From Shinisaurus crocodilurus (taxonomy: Eukaryota > Chordata > Lepidosauria > Squamata > Shinisauridae): a stretch of DNA of 64,000 nucleotides. Under the pieces are notes generated by a model. It was given only the letters and a program-made list of their open reading frames with translations. It was not told the origin of the DNA and did not search any database. The DNA is taken from assembly GCA_021292165.1 (NCBI GenBank), contig CM037876.1, positions 114,085,379-114,149,378 on the forward strand, written 5' to 3'. Positions 1 through 9,900 of this stretch are shown here, piece after piece (the first letter of the stretch is position 1; each line of letters begins with the position of its first letter). Position numbers and translations under genes: made by a program.

Positions 1-884
1 CCAGCCTGTTCCCTTGGGGGGGTCTGAATCCCCCCATAGCTGCTATGCCCCAGCCTAGATAGTAGGGCACAGCAGCAACTGGAGAGCATAGAAACCACTG
101 TTTTGCAATGGAAAGGTCAAGGGGCACAACAATTAAATTAACCCACAATTTGCCATGGCTGTGTGCTACTGCCATTCTGAATCAACAACTTCCAATTCGC
201 CCTGTTGGAGGTTGCTCCATGACATGTGAACCTGGGTACTATGGGTTAATCATGGGTTAAATGACCCAAAATATATGTACAATTACCGTAGTTGCTAGGT
301 TAATTTTGGTTGTTTAACCCACTATTAACCTGTAGTGTCCAGGTTCGCACATTCAAAATGGCAGTGGCACACGCTTTGGCAAATCATCGGTTAATTAACC
401 CACGATTAATTAACCCATGATTTGCCGCAGTTATGTGCAGATGGGTTCTGTACTACCAGGATCAGAAGAAAAAAAAAAGCAGCCTCTGCTCAGAAGGACT
501 GCAGGAGTAAACTGGATGTGGGATGCAGTCCTGCCCTTGGGGTATGCAAGTTCTCCTCCTCTTCCACAGTTGGAACCACAGTAGTTATATCTCATGTGAG
601 CCATAAAGGACTTTTATGGACACCATCCAAGCAAATGTCAGTTACAAAAGCAGAATAGTGGTGACGGTGCAGCTTGAATCCAGGCCTCTTGCATCAAAGA
701 ACAGTTCCCTGAATACACAGCCATAGCCCCATTTAATTAATGTGCTTATTGCAGTGTGCTCACTTGTTGTATGGGTTCACACATGAAGCCACCATGGCTT
801 TGTGTGTCATCCGAACCCAACACAGGAAGCACACTGCTTCATGGCTTCATAGGGTTTCATGGCTTCTTCTAGGGTTTCCTTAAC

Positions 885-1026
885 CTTGTTCTTCATGGCT
901 TGTTCTGGGGTGGTGTCATTTCCTTGTTCTTCATGGCTTGTTCTGGGGTGGTGTCATTTCCTTGTTCTTCATGGCTTGTTCTGGGGTGGTGTCATTTCCT
1001 TGTTCTTCATGGCTTGTTCTGGGGTT
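885..1026. repeat. 38-bp minisatellite, about 3.5 copies
   Basis: A 38-bp unit beginning TGTTCTGGGGTGGTGTCATT is repeated head to tail from 901 (901-938, 939-976, 977-1014), with partial units on each side. The three full units are identical by eye. Because 38 is not a multiple of three, all three frames read through as Leu/Phe/Cys-rich ORFs; these are not genes. Confidence 0.9.
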
Positions 1027-1038
1027 TCCTTACCCCAG

Positions 1039-1075
1039 GTGGCTTGTTGTGTTGTCTGACAACACAACAAGCCAC
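1039..1075. repeat. Perfect 17-bp hairpin
   Basis: Arms 1039-1055 and 1059-1075 are exact reverse complements (GTGGCTTGTTGTGTTGT) around a 3-nt loop. It follows directly on the minisatellite. It resembles the centre of a fold-back MITE, but no element ends were resolved. Confidence 0.75.
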
Positions 1076-1193
1076 AGTCAAACCGAGAAATGAGTGGCAG
1101 AAAGGGCTGCTGCTCTAACCAAGGGGCTCTGGCTGATGACAGCCGCCAAAGGGCCCAAGAGTCACTTGGCGCAGCTGTCATTGGTTCCCCCTC

Positions 1194-1269
1194 CCCACAC
1201 TCCTGCCAATGCCAGGAGGGTGGGACTGCTCATGAGAAATCCCACTCCCAGCATTGGCAGGAGTGTGGA
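1194..1269. repeat. Inverted repeat with ~18-bp arms
   Basis: CCACACTCCTGCCAATGC near 1194-1211 is repeated in reverse complement near 1252-1269. It is probably part of the same palindromic repeat complex as the preceding hairpin. Confidence 0.6.
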
Positions 1270-3139
1270 GGATGCCACAGGGGCCCGCTGCGTGCCACCC
1301 ACTCAACCCCCATTCAGGGCTTGGGGAGGTGGCGCGTGGTGGGTGAACCAGCTGCTTGGTTTCGCTTCCTCGAGAGGATGCAAAGCTGAGCAGCTGGATC
1401 CTGCCTGTGGCGGCAGGCAAAACTGCAGCAGCAGGGATGGGACGGAACTTGACACCCTCTGCCCCGTTTCCCCCCTCTGCCCAGAGGTGGGGGAAGGGGG
1501 GTGAGGAAGAGGAAGAGGAGTGAGCTTCAGCCAGTGAGCTGAAGCTGGCTCCTGTTCCTTGCTGGCTGAAAATGGCAGGCGGAGCCGGTGGGAAACAGGA
1601 ACTAGCTTCGGCCCACATGCTGAATCTCGCTCCTCTCCCAGGCTGGCTCTGCCTACCGTTTCCCATTCCTTTGAGCAGGGAAAGTTCTGCCCTTTAGCCC
1701 ATAATTGTAGAGCTGCCATCGGCTATATAGCTAGGATATCTAGTTTCCAAACTTCAGGTTCACAGATGGAGCTCAGGGAAAGGGTGTATCTCACAAGCCA
1801 GACCTTATGGAGACTACAGGCGGGTTCACACAACACAGAAAGCCCTGTGTGGCTTTGTAGCCACAGAATGTGGCTCCTTTGCCTGGGGCCCTGATGTGCC
1901 TAACAGCCAATCCAACGCAGCAGGGGTCTGGAGGCCCCGCCTCCCCCCTCTTCCCTCCACTGGTATCCCAGGGGACGCTGGGAGGCGTGGAGCAGGGATG
2001 ACAGCTGCTGAAAAGTGCCCGGTCTGCACTTTTGGGCAGCTGTCAGAGGCTCCCCTTGCTGTGCACAGTCACTGCTCAGCAAGAGGAAACCCTGAGCTGC
2101 CTGGCGTTGGGCGTCCTTGAGAGGAAACTCAGTGCCGGGTGGCTCAGCCCCCCTCCCCCTGGTGGCACACAATGAGGGGAGAGGGGGAAAAGAGGGGAAA
2201 GCACCTTCTCCCCTGCCCTCACTTGGTGTGGCACCTGACCATGTGGGGGGGGGGGAGAGAATAACACAGTTAAGGACAACTGAATTCCCTTGTTTTGGTA
2301 CTGCAAAATCAAACCAGCATTCAGGAAAGGGAAAGGAGCCTACAGCATGAGTCACATGATGGCTCAGACTGCCTTGTCTCTATTTAGAGTGTAGTGTAAA
2401 ATATTTTCTTGGGGGGAAAGGGATTTTCAGTATGGATTCTGGCCAGAAAATAGTGCATTCCTGGACTGTTTCCCAAAAAAGGAGTAGGATTTGTTTTGAG
2501 GATAGGACAATCAGAATTTTTTGATCAAGCAATCAGAAAAACGACTTTAACAGCAGTATATATAACTCACATGTTACAAATGAAACTAAAATGAGGCAAT
2601 CAAGCCAGCTTTCGTGATCCCTGTTTTGACAGTTATGGACATTTCCTTCAGAGTGCCACAGTGCCTGTCCATGGTTACCAACATTTTTTAAAAAAACCCA
2701 TTTTCACAAATACTTGTGAAAAATATATATTTTAAAAAATTTACCCGCATTTGCGCAAATGTGGATGTCCGATGGGGAGCCTCGGGTGGGTGATGTGCAG
2801 GGGGTGCCTGCTGGCAAGTCCAGCAGGTGCCCACCCTGGGCATTGTCCTACAGAGGCTACAGGTAAGTTTCCATTTGACAGCTGTCAAGGCAAGCTGTCA
2901 AATGTAACCAAAGGTGCAAGTGACTTTAGCTCACAAAAGTGGGGTAGCACCTCGTTCACTCCCTTTGCGGCAAGATCTTTGGTGGAGGAGCTGGGTTTCA
3001 TTCATGTGTCCTAAGGGTGCCCTCACTTTTGCACTTGTTCCTGAGATTCTACCACCTCGGGAACAAGCACAAGTGCAACCCGCCCCATTTACAGGAGTGG
3101 TTACTTTTGACAGCTGCCAATGGTAAAACTCCTTTTCAT

Positions 3140-3254
3140 GTGGGATTTAGAAAGGGTTAATTTTTTTATTTGGCCCGGAAACTGTACAGTTACACAGAGT
3201 CTATATACCTGTATAGTTCCTGACCAATTTTTTTTAACCCTTTCTAAATCCCAC
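3140..3254. repeat. Inverted repeat with 21-bp perfect arms
   Basis: The arm GTGGGATTTAGAAAGGGTTAA (3140-3160) is matched by its exact reverse complement at 3234-3254. About 73 nt separate them. This is probably a fold-back MITE fragment; no coding content. Confidence 0.75.
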
Positions 3255-4226
3255 TTTAAAAATGGAGGTTTCCCACAGGAGCCCAAGTCCCTTTCTCACA
3301 GTCAGCTGTATTGCACAGGCTTGTATTCTTGACCCAAGCTTGTCACTATTCCCAGTTTCTGTCAGCTTCTCCTCCTCCCTTCTTTAAAGGTAAACATAAT
3401 TGCTGCCTCTTGGGCTGCGAGAAAACAGCCCATCATCTACACAGTAGAGTTGAATGTACGGGTGGGGATTTTTCAGACAATAGCTCCATACCCAAGAGTC
3501 CACATGTTGTCCCTTCCCACCACCTCAGATTAGAGCTTGTTTGAGTTTTTGCTCTGTACGTTGCATACTTGAGCAGCCAGATTCCCAATTTCTCCCTACA
3601 TAGTTGAGATCATTTTCCTAACTTAAGTGATGCCGTGTTACAGTTCATTAGTCTTAATTGTTTTAAATGAATGCCACCGGGTGGGAATATCAGCCTGAGT
3701 ATTTTTTGGGAGAGGGGAGAGGAAGAGTAGTGCTGTACCATGTTAATTTTAGGAAAATGGTTTATGGAAGGTATTACTACCCACTCTCACAGACAACAAG
3801 CATTGGGTGTGATGTTACAGTGGTGGCCAAAGGCATCGATTTTGTAGCTTGCTTTGTATTACCCAGATTCCTTTTGGGTCTGTTTGAAGGAAAATTTGTC
3901 AGTGAATTTCTAAAATGAAAAGTGGGGGGCCTTAAACATATCTGGATGTCACACTGACAATTTATCCTCCCTAATTTCCACAGCTGATAGTGATTACACA
4001 GTGATGAGATTTATTCTGCACATGGTCAGCGGCTACTTCACATTTCTAGGAAGGAGCCATATTGAAAATAGGTTCTGATACTAATCTCTGGCAGGTTCTG
4101 GTTCAAATTAAGCCCTTATCTTTGTCCATGTGGCTGAAATAATGTGTTCTTTTAAGAACTGATCTTTCAAGAGGAAGATTGGTGCTGGTGGGCAAGCTGA
4201 TTTCCACAGAGGTCTGTCTGCCATTA

Positions 4227-4477
4227 CAGTAATACCTTGGATTGTAAGTAACTTGGTTTGAGAGCGTTTTGCAAGACAAGCAAATTTTTAAATATTTATT
4301 TAATTTTTTTTTACTTGACATACAAGCGACGTCTTGCAATACAAGTACTGTAGTACGGCTTAAATTAAAAATCTCTGTACACATTTTTTGGGCGGGAATT
4401 TCGTTTAGATATTAGAGTGTTTTGGATTACAAGCACGTTTCCAGAACGAATTATGCTCTCAATCCAAGGCATGACTG
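4227..4477. mobile_element. Tigger-like (Tc1/mariner-type) MITE with TA target duplication
   Basis: The 251-bp element starts CAGTAATACCTTGGATTG and ends CAATCCAAGGCATGACTG, so its termini are imperfect inverted repeats. It is flanked by TA (4225-4226 and 4478-4479), the target duplication of Tc1/mariner superfamily elements. Internal inverted words (TTTTGCAAGACAAGCAAA, ATTACAAGCACG) recur in a second copy near 61267-61508. There is no transposase, so it is non-autonomous. Family naming rests on the CAGTAATACCTTGG terminus and is an inference. Confidence 0.75.
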
Positions 4478-4614
4478 TATTAGTCTTCTTATTGAAGAAT
4501 CTCCCGATCAATTCCCAAGGAGCCCTCGAGTTTCTTGGAACATGATTTAAAAGTCACTGATGCAGACTGTCTTTGATATTATTATTTAAAAATAAATAAA
4601 TACATAAAACATAA

Positions 4615-5651
<1,037 letters not shown>

Positions 5652-5660
5652 TTCTTCTTC

Positions 5661-5823
5661 GTGGTCTCTGTGCATCACACATATGGGCTCTGCGTGTGCG
5701 CGGAGGCCGCTTCGGGAAAGTTCTATAGCTGAGGCAAATTTTGGGCGGGAACCCCTCCCCCCTGCGTCTCCCTTGCGTGGGTTCCCGCCCTCTCCCTCAG
5801 TTCCTCTTCGACCGCCATCGCGT
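5661..5823 (+). repeat. DIRS copy 1 left inverted terminal repeat
   Basis: The block that includes CACACATATGGGCTCTGCG and the stretch GCCGCTTCGGGAAAGTTCTA is repeated in inverted orientation at 11496-11683 with few differences. The outermost bases (GTGGTCTCTGTGCATCAC) also match, inverted, the left half of the internal complementary region at 11222-11262. An upstream in-frame extension of the gag ORF runs through this repeat but is probably untranslated. Confidence 0.9.
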
Positions 5824-5925
5824 GTGGCTGTTTCTTCGAGAGGTTCTTCGATTCTTCATAGAATCCACCTAAAACTGAGTATTCTTACATCTTCCCCCCG
5901 TTTTTCGTCGTGGGATCACTCAACT

Positions 5926-8900
5926 ATGGCTCCGAAAGCCCCCTTCCGCAAATGCGTAAGGTGTGGGACGAAGCTTCCTCCGGCCAACGGACACTCGCTG
6001 TGCCTCGCCTGCCTTGGCAAAGGCCACAATGTAGACGCTTGCCACCATTGCCAAGCGTTCACTAAACAAGCGAGGAAGCACAGGGCGGACAAACTGACGG
6101 CCATTCTATACAAAAAGGCCCTCCAACCGCCCGCGGAAAAGCCTATCCCTTCGGCTAGGCCTAGTACGCCTCCGTCGCACACGGTCTCCTCAGCGGACGC
6201 TCAGGAGGCCTACATGGCGGCGATGATATCGAAGAGCAAAGCTAAGAAAGCTCGTCGAGAGAAGGAGGAGAAAAGGAAGAACAAGGAGCGAAAAGATAAG
6301 GCAAGGAGATTGGCAAAGAAATTGGCTTCGTCTCTCTCGGGATCGAGATCGACGGTAGCCCCGGATCCGACGGACGTCGTGACCGCTGAACGCCCGGCTG
6401 GGCTGCAATCTCCTCCCGCACGGGTTCCCTCGGGCTCGAGGGACCCTCCTCCTTGCTCATCTCCAAGAGTCCCCTCGGGATCGAGGGAGACGGGACTGAA
6501 ATCGCCTCCTCCGCGGGTTTCCTCGGGCTCGAGGGACCCACCTCAACGCTCTTCACCGAAAGCCCCCTCGGGATCGAGGGAGGCTGCCCGCACCTCTGTA
6601 TCTGAAGGCGAGATACCGGACTCACCTTCGGAACCGAGACCTACGGCCGCTGCATTGGAACCGACTACGGCTCTCTCAGCTCTGGCCTCACCAGTTCGTG
6701 CGATACGGGCTCGTACTCCACGAACTCGATCTAGCTCCCTCGAGATCGAGGAGGTGCTGATCACCCGGGACCGGGCATCCTCGAGGTCATCCGATTCCCG
6801 TAGAACCCGGGACCCCCGAAGATACAGGGAAAGGTCCCAGGATTCGAGAGACTCAAGGGATTCGAGATACTCCAGGGCGTCGCACTATAGTTACCATCGA
6901 AGGCGCTCCCCTGTGTCTGATTACAGGTACCAGACTAGGGTGTACCGTTCCAGAGAGAGGTCCCCAATTAGGAGACGCTCTCCGAGAAGGGATGAAGGAC
7001 GTCCTCGTCCCAGACAAGAGGGAATGCGTGCCGACCTCAGGACGTCCCCTCCAGCCCACGCTCTGGCCCTCCCTTCTCAGGTGGAACAGAGAGAAGTGGA
7101 AGAGAGGGACGATCGCCTAACTACGGTCTCGATGGTATCGATGTCCCGATCTCGCAGGTCTTCGACTCCGCGGTCTCCCATGACAGACTCGGACTCGATT
7201 ATCTCGTTGTCCCCATCGTCCACATCTCCAGACCAGGTCGTCTCTACTCAAGCTGGTGTGTCCCCCTCAGAGGATATGGGCACCTTCCAGGACCAGGTCC
7301 TAAGGATGGCTCAAGCTCTCGGGCTTGAGACTGCGGCTGAAGAGAAAAAACAAGTGGACCCTCTCTTCGACGCGGTCTCCAAATCCTCTTCGGGCCCAAC
7401 TCTGCTCCCTATCACCCCGACGATGCTGGAGACGGTACAGGGATCGTGGAGCTCACCTTCCACAGCTCCGCCTGCGGCAAAGCGTCTGGACGCACTGTAC
7501 AAAATTAGGCCGGACACAGCTAAGTTTCTCTTCTCCCATCCCACACCGAACTCGATGATAGTCGAATCAGCGCAGTCGAGATCGGGGAAACAGCATTCCA
7601 CTCCGTCCGACCCCGAAGGAAAAAGGTTAGACAACTTCGGACGAAGAGTCTACACCTCGAGCGCCCTGGGGATCCGGGTTGCCGGGTACCAAGCCACGAT
7701 GGCTCGATACCAACTCTTCCTTTGGGAAAAGATGAGTGGACTGATTGACTACCTCCCAGACGAGAAGAGAGACTTAGCCAGAGTCTTCCAGGCCGAGGCA
7801 ACGAACACCTCCAGACAACAAATCCATACTGCCAGACACCAGGGGGACTGCCATGGGAGATCCCTCGTGAGTGCGGTCGCGCTCCGCCGCCATGCCTGGC
7901 TAAGGTCTTCCACTCTGACCACAGAAGCCAAGGCCAAAATCGAAAATCTGCCCTTCGATGGAGTCGGCCTATTTAACGATAAGACGGACGACTCTCTCGA
8001 CGCGGTCCAGAAGGCACGGGTGAATGCGAGGAAGATGGGCCTGCTCCCGCAAGCATCTTCCAAAACATTCAGACGCCGCAGGTGGGCTCCGTATCCACAA
8101 CCAATGGCTCCGGGCCAACAGGGTCAGCAGCTCCAGCAGTGGCAGGACAGTCGTTCTCGTCCACAGCAGCCCCGGGCACCGAGCCGTCAGTTCCAGCAGC
8201 AACGGTACCGGGGCTCCCGTAAAGGAGGCGACTTTCAAAGACGTCGGGTTTCACGCGACCCAAGGCACGACCGATTTCTCTCCGATCCTCCCGGCTCGAC
8301 CTCAGTTCGGAACCCGACTATCCCTCTTCCTACCATCATGGAAGAAAATTACCACCGATCGTTGGGTTCTGGACATTATCCGGCATGGGTACAGGATCGA
8401 GTTCGATTCTCTCCCACCCTTTCTTGGCATCCGCACCACGCAGCCATCCCAGACGCTGCGGGAGGAGGTCGCTTCTTTGCTTCTCAAGGGTGCCATCGAG
8501 ATGGTTCCCCTCCACCTGGCACAGGACGGCCTTTACTCCAGGTATTTCACGGTGTCAAAGAAAGATGGAGGGCTCCGCCCGATCCTGGATCTACGATCAG
8601 TGAACTTCTACATTCTACCCAAGAAGTTCAGGATGGTCACTCTCCAATCGATCTTGCCTCTCCTTCGCAAAGACGACTGGTTTGCTTCCATCGATCTCCA
8701 GGATGCCTACTTTCACATAGGGATCCATCGAGACAGCCAGAAATACCTGAGGTTCAAGATCGGATCCGAAGCCTACCAATTCAAGGTGCTTCCATTCGGA
8801 CTTTCGACGGCACCGAGAGTGTTTACCAAGTGTATGACAGTAGTCTGTGCTGCCCTACGGACCCAGGGGGTGACTCTCTATCCCTACCTAGACGACTGGC

Positions 8901-9900
8901 TCATCGTTGCTCCATCTGCTCGGGAGCTTCGGAGCGCCCTCCTTCTGACTACAGACACTTTGTCCACTCTCGGTCTCTGCCTCAACGACAAGAAGTCCAC
9001 TCTATTCCCAACTCAACAGATTCAATTCATCGGAGCTTTATTAGATGCCACGGTCGGTCGTGCCTTTCTGCCAGAAGACAGAACTCTAAAAATTCTTACC
9101 CTCGCCTCAAAACTGCAAAAGGCGATGTCATGCACAGCCTACTCGATTCAACGACTCCTCGGTCTCATGGCCTCGTCCATCCCGGTTGTCCCTCTCGCTC
9201 GACTTCGTATGCGCCAGCTCCAAAACTGGTTCATAAGGTCGTTCGATTCCGAGAGGAATGCACATCGAACGAAACTGACTATTCCGTCCAGCATAAAACA
9301 GTCTCTCCGCTGGTGGATGATCCGCTCCAACTTGACGAAAGGGCTACCCTTCCAACCTGTCCCTCCCTCGCTTACGCTCACGACGGACGCTTCTCTCCTG
9401 GGCTGGGGAGCCCACTGCGGGAGCCATACAGTGCAAGGACAGTGGGGCCCACGAGACCGAGAGAGACACATCAACGTTCTAGAACTCAAAGCTGTCTGGA
9501 ACTCGATGAAATCCCTCGAACCCATGCTCGCTGCGAGACACCTACAAGTAATCACGGACAATACTACGGTTGTGGCCTACTTGAACAAGGAGGGCGGCAC
9601 CCGCTCGTTGCGACTGACAAACCTAACTCTCCGTATGTTCGACTGGATGATCCCTCGTCGTATTTCGGTGAGGGCCATCCACATTGCAGGGAAAGACAAC
9701 ACGCTGGCGGACGCGCTGAGCAGGTTGTCGCTAGACTCCCACGAGTGGCAACTCGACACTCGAATTCGACAGTCACTGTTCCACCTATGGGGAACCCCAA
9801 CAGTGGATCTCTTCGCCACTTCCAACCAATACAGCCTGTCACAATTTCTGCAGCAGAGCAGGACACAACATTGCGTCGATCGGGGACGCATTCCAGATAA
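5926..9900 (+). CDS. DIRS gag-like ORF with long 3' overlap into RT/RNase H
   Basis: Putative structural (nucleocapsid-like) protein of the DIRS element. I prefer the ATG at 5926 (MAPKAPFRKCVRC) because the frame upstream runs through the terminal repeat and because the decayed second element has its matching ATG at 26852. From the N-terminus: a Cys/His cluster of zinc-knuckle type (CVRC, CLAC, GH, CHHC, about residues 9-50), a Lys/Arg-rich helix-like stretch, a long Ser/Arg/Pro region with repeated SSGSRDPP-like units, then a region conserved with the second element (RYQLFLWEKMSGLI). Conserved gag probably ends near 8300. The frame stays open to 9900, overlapping the RT/RNase H frame by about 1.9 kb; the last ~530 codons have low complexity and look like an accidental shadow of RT. 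No function beyond gag-like can be claimed. Confidence 0.8.
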   Translation: MAPKAPFRKCVRCGTKLPPANGHSLCLACLGKGHNVDACHHCQAFTKQARKHRADKLTAILYKKALQPPAEKPIPSARPSTPPSHTVSSADAQEAYMAAMISKSKAKKARREKEEKRKNKERKDKARRLAKKLASSLSGSRSTVAPDPTDVVTAERPAGLQSPPARVPSGSRDPPPCSSPRVPSGSRETGLKSPPPRVSSGSRDPPQRSSPKAPSGSREAARTSVSEGEIPDSPSEPRPTAAALEPTTALSALASPVRAIRARTPRTRSSSLEIEEVLITRDRASSRSSDSRRTRDPRRYRERSQDSRDSRDSRYSRASHYSYHRRRSPVSDYRYQTRVYRSRERSPIRRRSPRRDEGRPRPRQEGMRADLRTSPPAHALALPSQVEQREVEERDDRLTTVSMVSMSRSRRSSTPRSPMTDSDSIISLSPSSTSPDQVVSTQAGVSPSEDMGTFQDQVLRMAQALGLETAAEEKKQVDPLFDAVSKSSSGPTLLPITPTMLETVQGSWSSPSTAPPAAKRLDALYKIRPDTAKFLFSHPTPNSMIVESAQSRSGKQHSTPSDPEGKRLDNFGRRVYTSSALGIRVAGYQATMARYQLFLWEKMSGLIDYLPDEKRDLARVFQAEATNTSRQQIHTARHQGDCHGRSLVSAVALRRHAWLRSSTLTTEAKAKIENLPFDGVGLFNDKTDDSLDAVQKARVNARKMGLLPQASSKTFRRRRWAPYPQPMAPGQQGQQLQQWQDSRSRPQQPRAPSRQFQQQRYRGSRKGGDFQRRRVSRDPRHDRFLSDPPGSTSVRNPTIPLPTIMEENYHRSLGSGHYPAWVQDRVRFSPTLSWHPHHAAIPDAAGGGRFFASQGCHRDGSPPPGTGRPLLQVFHGVKERWRAPPDPGSTISELLHSTQEVQDGHSPIDLASPSQRRLVCFHRSPGCLLSHRDPSRQPEIPEVQDRIRSLPIQGASIRTFDGTESVYQVYDSSLCCPTDPGGDSLSLPRRLAHRCSICSGASERPPSDYRHFVHSRSLPQRQEVHSIPNSTDSIHRSFIRCHGRSCLSARRQNSKNSYPRLKTAKGDVMHSLLDSTTPRSHGLVHPGCPSRSTSYAPAPKLVHKVVRFREECTSNETDYSVQHKTVSPLVDDPLQLDERATLPTCPSLAYAHDGRFSPGLGSPLREPYSARTVGPTRPRETHQRSRTQSCLELDEIPRTHARCETPTSNHGQYYGCGLLEQGGRHPLVATDKPNSPYVRLDDPSSYFGEGHPHCRERQHAGGRAEQVVARLPRVATRHSNSTVTVPPMGNPNSGSLRHFQPIQPVTISAAEQDTTLRRSGTHSR

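Noticed and set aside
885..1026. Possible CRISPR-like array.
   Set aside because: Direct repeats have no variable spacers, the unit is 38 bp head to tail, and the genome is vertebrate. It is a minisatellite.
1090..2355. Cluster of 60-160 aa ORFs on both strands near the window start.
   Set aside because: GC-rich repeat with hairpins; no homology or codon pattern I can recognise.
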